Below are positions 47,571-58,052 of a DNA stretch of 64,000 nt, in pieces. The notes under the pieces were generated by a model. The model saw only the letters and a program-made list of their open reading frames with translations, was not told where the DNA came from and searched no databases. Each line of letters opens with the position of its first letter. The stretch's first letter is position 1. Origin of the DNA: Auricularia sp. M13 (lineage: Eukaryota; Basidiomycota; Agaricomycetes; Auriculariales; Auriculariaceae); assembly GCA_037042915.1 (NCBI GenBank), contig CM073196.1:1178001-1242000 (forward strand), written 5' to 3'. The position numbers were made by a program, and so were the translations under genes.

Positions 47571-50390
47571 TTTCATAACAGGTAGACGCTGCCCTCCTTT
47601 AGCGATGAGCGCTCGATTTCTATCAGAACGCGCGGTGAGCGCGCCAACCTCGTAATTAGGATGATGTAGGCGAACCAAGGCATGTAGAGCGGAAGGCGGC
47701 GAAGATGACGACCTGAGCATCTCTCGGAGCATCCTCGCAAACCTTGAGCCGCTATCTTGTCCGGAAGTGAGCGCGCTATGCACGCAAAAAGGAACATGTG
47801 GGCGTACCGATGTATTTTAGGCCAGCAGCAACGGCGGAAACAACCTTGGCGTAGCCCAGATTGCTGAGCATCCGCGCGAAAGAGCTGCTGCTGTCCTTAC
47901 ACGAAGTGAGCGCTCAAGTTGCGTGATAAATAATCCGAGGCGCACGAACGCATGCAGAGGTGGCGAGCAGGACAAACCGAGCGTTACCCTGGATACGTCG
48001 AGAACGTGCGACCGCTGTCGCCGCAGGTAATGAGCGTACCACTTCTCGCGACATGGACCACGCGGGCTCTCAATAGCAGGCTGAGCGGGCGACGGCACAG
48101 GCCGACGACGGCGCCGCCCATATTAGAACATGACATCGAACGTATTGCTGCCTTCGGAACGGGCAATGAGTGGGCTGGGGTCGTAATGAGGAGATGCTGG
48201 CCGTACCCATGCAGTCTGAGCCGACGACAGCAAGCGGCACGACCTGGGCGTCGCTCAGAAAGCAGAACTTCGTCTAGAACAAGTGATTACTGTCGGTGCG
48301 AGCAGTGAGCATGCGATCATGGCAATAAGGATGGTGCGGGGCGTACAGATGCAGACCGAGCCTGTGGCGATGGGCAGGACGATGTGAGCGTCGCGTGAAG
48401 ATTAGAATATTCGCTGGAAAGTGCTGTTGCTGTCGTAGCGGGCAGTGGGTGCGTCACCCTGAAAATAGAAGATAATCTGCACGCGCGCGTACGCATGCAC
48501 TCAGAGCGAGGAAACACCTGGTCGTCACCCCAGAACGCAGACCTTTGGCGACGACGTGGGGCTGGAGTCACGGCGAGCAGTGAGCACGATGTCCTCTGAG
48601 AAAGACAATGTATACCAATGTGGTCTGTACCGGCGGGTGTCATCTAGATCGCAGAGCTTCTTCGAGAACACGGGGCTGCTGTCGCAACGGACAGTCAGCA
48701 CGACACCCGCAGCAGAAGGCACAGCTGGGCTTACCGACGCGGTATGTGACGGCGGCGACGCGTAGAACGACGTGGGCGTCGCGCAGAACGTAGACCTTGG
48801 TCGACGACGAGGGGCTGCTACCGCGGGGCGGGGAGCAGTGAGCGTGCTATCCTCGCAATGAGGATAAGCCGGGAGTACCAATGCGACGTGCGACCGCGGC
48901 GACGCGCAGAACACCCCGGAGGTCGTCCAGAACAGAGAGCTTCGTCGAGGGGCAGGGGCTGCAGTTGCGGCGAGTAGTGAGCGGGCTATCTTCACCATGA
49001 AGACTAGGCGTACAGATGTTACCCGAGGCAGCAGCGACGGGTAGGCTAACGGCGGCGTCACCCAGGTCGCAGAGCTGAGAGAACGAAGGGGCTGCCGTCG
49101 CAATGGAGGTTCAGCACATGACCAGCATAAGCAGCATAAGCGGGACATACCAATGGGGCCGATGGCGGCGGCGAAGCGCGGACGACCGGGGCGCCGCCGA
49201 GACCGCCGAACACGAACATCGTCTGGAACGTGCGTCTGCCGTTGCGGCCAGCAGTGAGTACATTATCCGCGCTATGAGAATACCTGGGACGTACCGAGGC
49301 TGTCTGTGACGGCGGCGACGCGCAGAACGACGTGGGGGTCGCAGATTAATCTCGTGAAGCTGCTGCTGTTGCTGTACCGGGCAGTTAGTGCATTATCGTC
49401 GCGATAAAGACAACGCGATCTTACCGATAGAGTCTGTGACGGCGGCGACGCGCAGTACGACCTGAGCGTTGCCCAGGCCGCCGAACATCGTCTGGAACGT
49501 GCGTCTGCCGTTGCGGCCAGCAGTGAGTACATTATCCGCGCTATGAGAATACCTGGGACGTACCGAGGCTGTCTGTGACGGCGGCGACGCGCAGAACGAC
49601 CTGGGCGTCGCCCAGATCGCAGAGCTTCGCCGAGAACGCGGGGCTGCTGTCGCAAAGGACGCTCAGCACGATACCCGGAGCAGAAGTCAGGCACGGGCTT
49701 ACCGAGGCTGTCTGTGACGGCGGCGACGCACAGAGCGACGTGGGGGTCGCAGATTTATCTCGTGAAGCTGCTGCTGCTGCTGTACCGGGCAGTTAGTGCA
49801 TTATCCTCGCGATAAGCACCACGCGGGCTTACCGATAGTCTGTGACGGCAGCGACGCGCAGGACGACCTGAGCGTTGCCCAGACCGCCGAACATCGTCTG
49901 GAACGTGCGTCTGCCGTTGCGGCCAGCAGTGAGTACATTATCCGCGCTATGAGAATACCTGGGACGTACCGAGGCTGTCTGTGACGGCGGCGACGCGCAG
50001 AACGACGTGGGGGTCGCAGATTAATCTCGTGAAGCTGCTGGTGCTGCTGTACCGGGTAGTTAGTGCATTATCGTCGCGATAAAGACAACGCGGTCTTACC
50101 GATAGAGTCTGTGACGGCGGCGACGCGCAGTACGACCTGAGCGTTGCCCAGACCGCCGAACATCGTCTGGAACGTGCGTCTGCCGTTGCGGCCAGCAGTG
50201 AGTACATTATCCGCGCTATGAGAATACCTGGGACGTACCGAGGCTGTCTGTGACGGCGGCGACGCGCAGAACGACCTGGGCGTCGCCCAGATCGCAGAGC
50301 TTCGCCGAGAACGCGGGGCTGCTGTCGCAAAGGACGCTCAGCACGATACCCGCAGCATGGAGCACGCCTGGGCTTACCGTGCGGCGCCCA
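47571..50390 (-). repeat. Exon-intron tandem array, block 3 (about 20 units)
   Basis: Same architecture as block 1. Units below 48.6 kb are strongly diverged (for example one containing SGSRFARMLREM), those from 49.2 to 50.3 kb are near-identical to blocks 1 and 2, and intermediate units are mixed. Donor positions on the plus strand appear as CTTACCG or CGTACCG about every 135-140 bases. Confidence 0.8.
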
Positions 50391-51228
50391 TGAGCGTCGA
50401 CGAGCTGTAACCGGTGGCCGGTGGCCGCTGATCAATGCCGCTCTGCTGCGAGCGCCCACTCTTCGCTGGACCTGCACTGTACATCGGCGCCGGTGAGCAC
50501 AGGAGCCGCGAGCACAGAAGGCTTACCGCTCTCTCCTGCGCAGCGGCCATCGCACGCACGGCCGCCAGCGACCGCCTGTGACCGGTGCTGGGGCCGCATG
50601 GACGCCGGGTACGCGTTGCCGGTGATGCAAGCTGTCAGGGCGTCCCGTTCCGCGCCGCTCACGGCGCAGTGTGCGCCTCGTCGTCGACCACGGGTCCGCA
50701 GCGGCGCCGGCGCGACTGGGCGCGATCAGAGCCAGTTAGATGCTCTGGACAATGGTTCAGCTCAGTCGGGCGCAGCGCGTAGAGCAGCGTACGCACAGTC
50801 TGGTCCAGGGGCCCGATGGCTCATCGATCCGCCGTCGTATCGTCAAGGCTCGAGCCTGGCAGCATGAGCCAGCTCAGAGCCTGGTCGGATCTCGGATACG
50901 CGTGACCGGCGCTTCCCGGTTGCTTCCAGTTCCACGAGCGCGAGCGCCCACCCTCTGCGCAGGGGGAAAAATCCTGCTTCCTCCTCCCCATTTCTCGCCA
51001 TCCCACTGCACTTTTGCCCGACAGTCTGCGGGCTCCGTTGCATTTCCTCGCTCACGCTCGCTGGGCCCCGCCGTCTCGTGGCCTCCATCCACTTCGGCTC
51101 GCCCCGGACTCACCCGCGATAATTGCGCAGCGTGACCTCAGTGTCCGCCGCGATAGGAAATCGCACCTCCATCCCCACATTCGGTCCAGATAGCCTTGCA
51201 GGGCTCATGCAGGGTCGCGATATATGCA
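50360..51228 (-). repeat. 5' module of the arrays, copy 3
   Basis: Offset by about 15,918 bases from copy 1 and nearly identical over about 0.87 kb, extending as far as copy 1 does. It ends about 220 bases before the RING gene. Confidence 0.75.
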
Positions 51229-51444
51229 ACCTCGCCTTTTGTCGCAGTCTTAGGCAGTGTCTTCATCACCGGATCTCGTCGCCTTTGTCACCTGCTTTGA
51301 ACTGTGGTCTGTCGTCGCGCCTCCCCTGCGACACCGGAACTCTCGTGCAATGTTTTCAACACAATAAACTACTTGGAGAAGAATCAAATTTGCTGAATCC
51401 TACATGTATGGACTATGTTACACTGTTATGCCAGGGAGCTTCCA

Positions 51445-52305
51445 TTAGACGAACATCTGAATTGCTCCACAGCCTGTCTTCTGAATCCAAGTCGGCGGGC
51501 TTCCCTTGTCGTTGCGTACGAGCTGGGTCCAGTGTCTCTTGCCGCAGTCTCTCACCGGGCACATCCACTCTCGCTCGCCCAGCACGAGAGGACCAGGTAA
51601 TGCCGGCGCTTTTCTCCCACGCACACCTCTCTTCTTCGACTTTCCCTGCTGCTTCCCTGACGAGCCTCCAAGTCGCTTTGAGGTAGGCGAAGACATCGAC
51701 GAAGTTGCGTCGACGTCCTCTGCCAATGCATCGAGACATTTGCCGTCTACGACGTGCCCGCATCGAAGGGCCCACACGCGCGCTGCTCTTAGGCTTTGAT
51801 TACCGTACAGAGGATCGAAGCAATTGGCGCATATAAGCTGCTGTGGTGGTCTGGCCTTACGCTTTCCTCTGTCCGTTACTTTCTCACTGGACTCTGTTGG
51901 CACAATGTTGCTCGTGTAGCCAGATGGTACGGGCTGTGCAAACAAGAAGTCGCGATGGTATCGTAGTGTCGTGGAACGCGAAGGCTTTTGCCCAATCCTC
52001 TCGGAGCGCTGTCTGGCATCATTATGTTCGCTCTGCCCGTCGACAGCATGTAGAATGCCGACGTGCTGAGAGTTAGTCTGATGTCGTTGAGGGGGCGGCT
52101 CAGTATTGCGTCGTGGCTCGGCAGACGGTTGAGCAACTGGATTTGGCGGTTGCTGACGAGACCAATTAAGGATGTTGCTAATTCCGAGAATACTACTGAA
52201 ACGATCCAGTATTCCCGGTACAGGCGCTGGAGGAAGTGACGACGGCGTTGGAGCCGTTGAGTGGTTGCCGGGTGATACGGAATCCTCGACGAGTCGAGAG
52301 GCCAT
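51445..52305 (-). CDS. RING-type zinc-finger protein
   Basis: A single exon encodes 286 residues. A long disordered N terminus starts MASRLVEDSVSPGNHSTAPT. A C-terminal RING-like module follows: CANC, then LRCGHVVDGKCL, a basic insert (KQQGKSKKRGVRGRK), and WMCPVRDCGKRHW. The spacing and the insert between the two zinc sites are unusual. RING fingers mostly act as ubiquitin E3 ligases; that activity is inferred. Confidence 0.75.
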   Translation of the reverse strand: MASRLVEDSVSPGNHSTAPTPSSLPPAPVPGILDRFSSILGISNILNWSRQQPPNPVAQPSAEPRRNTEPPPQRHQTNSQHVGILHAVDGQSEHNDARQRSERIGQKPSRSTTLRYHRDFLFAQPVPSGYTSNIVPTESSEKVTDRGKRKARPPQQLICANCFDPLYGNQSLRAARVWALRCGHVVDGKCLDALAEDVDATSSMSSPTSKRLGGSSGKQQGKSKKRGVRGRKAPALPGPLVLGEREWMCPVRDCGKRHWTQLVRNDKGSPPTWIQKTGCGAIQMFV

Positions 52306-52910
52306 CCGCCGCTGTCTGCTTCTAAGTCAGTTCTCAGTGTTATAATATTTATACTTAAATGCAAGCGTGACGAGACTATGTCACAATGAAAAAGAATAAG
52401 GAAGGAGTCATGCAAGACATCTAATTCTACATGATATCTGGACATTCGGTCCCGTGCGTTTAAAGCGCCCGAAGACTAATATCCCGCAGCAGCGCCCGCA
52501 CTCGTCCGACCTTCGGTCGCGCCGAAAGTGCGACCGACGGCCAGCAGGCTGCATTCGCTGAGGCGCCAACGAGCACGTAGAGACTAACGTTGCACAGCAG
52601 AGGGCGGAAGAACGTGTAGCAATCGCGTGAGCTCATCGCACAAGAGTGATGAAACACGGTTGTTGTCGTCGCTCCTGACATACTTTGCCATCTTCTAATC
52701 CAACCTCCTGTCCCTCGCTCTACGTCTGACATTCAATTGGGGTCCTTCCGAATTCTCATTTTAAGTTCCGCATCTGCGTATGAATGGCCTTAGCTGATTC
52801 CACTTTCAGCCCGCCACAGTTGAGTATCCAATCACCTTCGCAGATGATTAACTGCCATATTCAAAAACAGGTAGGACTATTCTATTACATAATTGCGCTG
52901 AGATTCTAAA
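52306..52910 (-). other. Intergenic region with one doubtful small ORF
   Basis: A 90-codon minus-strand ORF (52732-52460, MSDVERGTGGWIRRWQS) with a hydrophobic stretch (CNVSLYVLVGASANAAC) is open but has no other support. Confidence 0.25.
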
Positions 52911-54424
52911 CTAAGCATAACGAGCCCTCAGACGTCGTTTCGCAGGCGGCCGTGCTGTTGTATGCAGGAACATTTTCAACATGTCCTTGACTGGCCACTG
53001 GTCTTCATACTGATCGAGTGCGCCGTTCTGCTCGCAAGCCTTAAGCCCTCCCAAGGTGTACCGTGAGCATCGTGGCCCTCTCCTGAAGGAAATGAGCCTG
53101 ACCATTTGACATACACGGCGTATATCGCTTGCGTTCTGTCTTGCGTAAGTCTTTGTGGTGTCAAGCTGTTCTGTGGCAAGGGCCTGAATACGATTCTATG
53201 CGATATTCATGAGCTTTCATCACTTGTGCTAGTATAGCTCATACCTGAAGATCCTTGTAGACTGAAACGTCCCATCCAAGTTGCTCAAGAAGGATGTAAC
53301 CCCCTTTGGGTGAAATAGTAACCTGTCCTGAAGGCTTAGGAATCCTACCAGCCTCAGCTCGTACTGATAATGGCGCTTGAGCATAAAAAATGGCAGTTTT
53401 GTTGAGTCATGGTTCATTCTGTACGTACTAGGACTCTCCCACCCATTGCCACGCTCATTCATCTCGCCAGCTGCATCGTCGCCAAGGCTCAGGCGTATGC
53501 CTTCCGGAAGGTCCAGGCTTGGCACGCTCTGCGAGCTCAGGCCAGCAAGTGCGAAAGCAGCTTGTAATGTTGCATTCCTGGAGGGCGTGCGGTCTCGGGG
53601 AGGGGGTCTTGATCGCGCGCGTGATTCCTCCGCTCGGGGAAATTTCGGCTCGCTTTCTACATGGCTAGAAGGTCGATTTTCCGGTGCAGGTATGGAGGAG
53701 TAATGATCTAGTTCGTCTTGATGCGAGTCCCGTTGGCGTGTCCGCGTTCTCGACCTCGTGCGACAAAGGTCAGGGCATACCATTTTGTTCCGCCGACGTT
53801 CGCAGTCTTCCAGCTCCCCATTTGATGAAATCGTATCCGCGTTGGTACGACGTGGAGTCTTCGAGCGTCCTCTTGCAATGGACGGTTCGTAGTGGTCTTG
53901 CAGCTCCCCATGTAATGAAATCGAATCCGCGTTGGTGCGATATGGAGTCTTCGAGCGTCCTCTTGCAATGGACGGCTCGTAGTGGTCTTCCAACTCCCCA
54001 TGTGATGAGGTCGTATCCGCGTTGGTATGATGACGTGGGGTCCTCGAGCGTCCTCCTGCAATGGACGGTTCGTAGCTGCTATCGCAACTGTCCTTTTCGC
54101 TCATCTCGTCACAGTGGGATGGCGAGAATGATGAAGCAATAGAATTGCGTTCTGAATCCTGAAAGAGTGAGAGTGAGCAGCAACCAGGGTTTTAAGTACT
54201 GAGGTACGAACCAATGATTCGCAACGTCGCTGTGCGAACCTGTTGGAGAGAGACAAACTAGGCGAGGGTGATGTGTCGCGCCGCGGCCTTGCATATGCCT
54301 CGCTTGGCTTAGGAGCGTCATGGACGACTGACCTCTTGTTCGCTAAGTGGGCGGGTATAGATCTCTGCCATGGTATACGGGGTGGCAGTGGAGGGCTGAA
54401 GCAACGTCGGGTCGAATGCGACAT
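52911..54424 (-). CDS. Protein with RGRSKTP tandem repeats
   Basis: Exons 54424-54212, 54158-53429, 53327-53245 and 53183-52911 sum to 1299 nt (432 residues). The N-terminal half is Ser/Arg/Pro-rich and holds three copies of a repeat of about 33 residues, each with HYEPSIARGRSKTP and NADTISSHGELE-type sequence. The conserved-looking C-terminal part reads RQVTISPKGGYILLEQLGWD, then RRVCQMVRLISFRRGPRCSR and DQWPVKDMLKMFLHTTARP, ending basic. The repeats contain candidate Ser/Thr-Pro phosphorylation sites (SKTP, SRTP). The first exon is less certain than the rest. Family unknown. Confidence 0.65.
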
Positions 54425-54580
54425 CTAGGATTGTGAGCTTGGGGTAGACTCGAAGTGTCGCAGAGTCACCGCGGGTAATATATAGGATATGAGCATGTTG
54501 ACACTTTGCGTCACAATGGCTGTCACGCCGTATGACGGAATCGGAGTTCGAATTCAGTCCGCAACGTAGATAAAGTAGTA

Positions 54581-54963
54581 CTACGAAGTTGAAGCGGCTA
54601 TCTGGATGTCACACAGCGGCCGTATTTGCTTTTCCGCGGAAAGGTCTCCGTCGCCAGCGGATGACAACGAAGCTTCGATAGCCGCAAACTCGTTGACCAG
54701 TCGTCGATGCTTCCCGCTCCTGCCGAACGCCGAGGAGCTCGACGACCAGACTCCGCTGAGCCCAATAGTTACCGCTCGGCGACCCACCCGTGATGTGTGG
54801 AAGTTTTGTAATGAAAAATCGTGATAATAGTCTGATTCTCCCACCCAAAAGACTTGCAGCAATGAACCACTTCCTCCTCAATCGATGACCCAACGTCGGA
54901 TGGCGAGATGTCATGAACCCACTGTAACAGTCCAGACTCCATATCGAACTTGCCTTGGATCAA
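54581..54963 (-). CDS. Small unknown protein (tentative)
   Basis: The minus strand reads MESGLLQWVHDISPSDVGSS, then EEEVVHCCKSFGW. After a likely intron starting GTGGGAG it reads VWSSSSSAFGRSGKHRRLVN, then FAAIEASLSSAGDGDLSAEK. The acceptor is uncertain. Confidence 0.35.
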
Positions 54964-55013
54964 GAGAAGGAGATTTTCGCCCGCGTCACTCGGTTAGGTT
55001 TTCCGGATCCGTC

Positions 55014-55476
55014 ATGGGACCGAGCAACGCGCAAGACAATCTGAGAAACATAACAGGGAAGTCGATCCCAAAGCCACGAGGACAAGTAGGAAGGATCAAG
55101 CGTGGAGGGTACTCCCTCATCGAGGCACTTGAGTGGGATGAAGAGTATTATAAGAGAGTGCAGGTATGAGCTGGCTTGCCTGCCCCACGCAACCTGATGA
55201 CAGTTTCACTAGGGAATGATTCACGATCTCGCTCGTAGACACCTCGATCTGAGGTACACCTTCGGGAAACAAAACCCACTGCAGGTGGCGCGCGTCTGCT
55301 CGGAGGTAAGAATCTCGAATGAGGCGTGCAGGCTGAGAACGCAGACTTAGGCAAATGAGCGAATGAAATCAAGGCAGACGTACCCTGATGACTGGCATAT
55401 CAAAGACTTTCTGCGCATGTATTTGCATAATACGTCACGAGGATATCGTGTTGCTCTCAGGCAGGGCTTGGATTAG
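55014..55476 (+). CDS. Orphan DDWHIK-family protein 2
   Basis: Exons 55014-55163, 55213-55305 and 55351-55476 give 122 residues. It opens MGPSNAQDNLRNITGKSIPK, then SLIEALEWDEEYYKRVQ, then GMIHDLARRHLDLRYTFGKQ, then YPDDWHIKDFLRMYLHNTSR. It is homologous along its length to the protein at 36477-37081: SIPKPRG/SVIPKPRG, identical 93-nt middle exon length, and DDWHIK in the last conserved exon. It lies in the opposite orientation. Function unknown. Confidence 0.7.
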
Positions 55477-55681
55477 TTCACTTTCAGTTGTTAGCAGTGG
55501 TCAAATAGGATGGGATCTATGACTATTACCAAATAATCCATAAATGTGACGTCGCAAGACCGCCGAAATGCAGAAATAGTGCGAAGATCCAGGACCAGAA
55601 CATTCACATGCAGCTCGTTTCGATCTACTGTGCGGGAGATGTCGTAACTCCGGGGAGAAAAGTGAACCGGCCACTTCGACG
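55477..55681. other. Short intergenic region between converging genes
   Basis: The 3' ends of the plus-strand DDWHIK gene and the minus-strand GRGGAGN gene face each other here; nothing else is seen. Confidence 0.4.
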
Positions 55682-57571
55682 TCACAAGCAACGAGTCCGC
55701 GGATGCGCATGCGCGCGGCCGAGGAAGATGGCACCGACCACAGGCACTGTATCGCGCATTGCAACGCAGCGCGGCAGCGATTCGCGCGGCGTATAAGCGT
55801 AACACTGCCGCGCAACGCTTACAATGCGAGGGGATGTCGTGCCCGTACCCGTGCCGGCGAGCGTGGGAGTGGGACCGCGGGAACGGGAGCGGGAGATGTT
55901 GCCTGCGCCGCCGCGGCCGGAGGAGTGCTGTTGGACGAGAGGGTGGGGCGTCAGTAAGTTGTTTAATCGGACGCGAGCGCGGTGGTGTGGGGTGGGAAGG
56001 CGCGGAAGGGAGGGGAGATGGAGAGGATGGCGCGAAGGCCGATTGGGATGGCTCGCGTCGCACTCAGCAGTGTGGACAGCTGGCGCGGAAGAGGATGCGC
56101 GATGATGCTGGGCACGCGAAGGGGGCCACGCAGACGAGTCGAGGCCCGGCACATTCACCAGCGCCATTGTGGCGCTGGTGTGGGCACGAACAAGGCGGTG
56201 AGATGGATGGCGGCGCGCGCGAGGAGAGGAAGACAGGGCGGCACGGTGCAGGTACAGGCACAAAACGAATAGAGGGCTGATGCCATATTGGGACGGCTCG
56301 GCATCGAGTGCCAGCCTGTGTCTCGCGCGACGATGTCCCACGATGGCGCTCGCGCGCAAGCAGGACAGGAGAAGGCGGACCGCAAGCACAAGACACTGAG
56401 CGTGAGTGTGGACGATGTGAACCCCGCTCAGGCCGCAGACAAAGCGGCTGAAGATGCCCACTACTAGCGTCCGCGCGACACTGGGCAAGGCGGTGATACA
56501 ACCACGAGGGCTAGTGATGGATGGATGGAGGAAAGAAGTATGGCTCAAGTCTCGCGGTGTCGTGAGAGCGTTGGCGTGCAGCCAGTGCGCGGTCTCTGTA
56601 CGCTCGCGGAGAGCAGAAGAGGGCAGAAGGAACGGTGCAGGCACAGGCACAAGACGAATAGACTGCGCGATGCCCGGCTCGGGGTCGAGTGCCTGTCGCA
56701 CGCGATGATGGACAATGATGGCGCTCACAGCCAGATACAGTAGAGCGGCGCGCACAAGCTGGATGGGAGAAGACGCGGTGGGCGTCTACGGCAGCGCAGA
56801 CGCACGAAGAGCACAAGGATACGAGTCGCATCAAGCAGACAGTGCGAACGGTGACTCAGAACAAGAGCTGGTCGTTGGGCGATAGTACGCCACGACTGGC
56901 AAGCATGCAGCTGACAACGCTGGTTTGCGGTGCCATGAAAAAAAAGGGCGCAGCAAGATTGCCCAGCAGAGCGTCGAGCCCGTCGTCCGCGGTCGGCACC
57001 GCACGCCATGCCGGCACGCGCTGCTCGGCTTCGGTACGCGAGAGCAATGAACGTAGCGGATGGATGGATGGATGGACAGCCGGGAGATGGGAAGGGAAGT
57101 AGAACGGGCGCACCGGCAACCCCTCCTCCTCATGCAGATGCTGCTCGTGCTCCTTCGCCAGTTCGCGTCGGTCCAGCTCGGGGTCGTGCGATGGGCTGTG
57201 CACGTTGCCTGCGCCGCCGCGGCCCGAATGCGTCACCTATCCAGCAGATCAGAGCGTCAGCGATGATGCGCACGCAGCGTCACAGAAGACCGGCGGGCGA
57301 GGAACAGAACGCACGGTTTGCTTGGGCGGCAGCTCCCTTCCACGCGTGCTCGAAAAGTCGTCGGGCCCATCGAGAGGGCGCGCATCGCCCGAGCCCGAGG
57401 CGGGGCGCATGTTGCCCGCGCCGCCGCGGCCGGTGCTCATCTACTTGCGCCATCCCAGGCGTCAGCATCGTCATCGTCGTCATCGCCAACAGCAGGACGC
57501 ACGACATCGCGGCCGCGCGACTGGGCGCGCTCAGGCTGGGAAGGAAGTGTGGGTGCGGCGTCTGTGCTCAT
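55682..57571 (-). CDS. GRGGAGN-motif protein (DUF3602-like) with a 1.2-kb intron
   Basis: Exons 57571-57506, 57440-57315, 57236-57114 and 55927-55682 give about 186 residues. Three SGRGGAGN motifs mark the family: MSTGRGGAGNMRP, THSGRGGAGNVHS and SSGRGGAGNISRSRSRG, with an acidic linker (ELAKEHEQHLHEEEGLP). Fungal members are small disordered proteins; some are linked to nitrogen/TOR signalling. Intron 3 (57113-55928) is 1186 nt, about 20 times the usual size here, and is filled with diverged repeats of about 390 bp. The last exon may be cut by another intron after TGTTSPRI. Confidence 0.75.
55960..56830. repeat. Diverged tandem repeats of about 390 bp inside an intron
   Basis: At least two copies. 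For example a GGTACAGGCACAAAACGAAT-type anchor at about 56250 recurs at about 56640, each followed by CGATG..GGCTCGG and a GATGGCGCTC anchor. The repeats fill the large intron of the GRGGAGN gene. Confidence 0.6.
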
Positions 57572-58052
57572 TGAGTCAGATAAGAGTTTGGGAATAAGCT
57601 TCGTTTGCGTGTGCAGCGGAGGAAACAGTCCCGGCAGCCGTGAAATTGCAGCGCGTCGACTGCAACGCGGACTTCACGGTGCAGCACTGAATGTGGGCGG
57701 TGTTGACGGGGATACCTCACGGACTCTGCGTGCTTTACGCCCGTCAGGCCTCAGGGACGACATTTATACATATTGGGAATGGTGCGGAGAATTAGGTTCG
57801 TTAACCATCGTACCCCTCCCCGGCGCCTGCTTCTAGAGCGATGACAGTTTCCGGGCGTGGCTTTCTACCTGACGCCGTGGTGCCTTCGGTTCGAGTGCCA
57901 GAAAAGCTTGACTTACAGTCAAGATGGCATCGATCATAAAACCAGGGCCGATTCAACACTTTCACACAGCGCCATTACGGGAAATCCGTTAATTGTGCGT
58001 TGAGGTACATATATACGCGTACAACTGCAGGCAGAGGCGACCATAATAGGCC
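57572..58052. other. Intergenic region
   Basis: No gene is supported between the GRGGAGN start and the 3' end of the MYND gene. Confidence 0.4.

Noticed and set aside
55682-56755. A single 357-codon minus-strand ORF
   Set aside because: Most of it is intron sequence made of repeats; only the last 82 codons belong to the GRGGAGN gene according to motif continuity with exons at 57114-57571.
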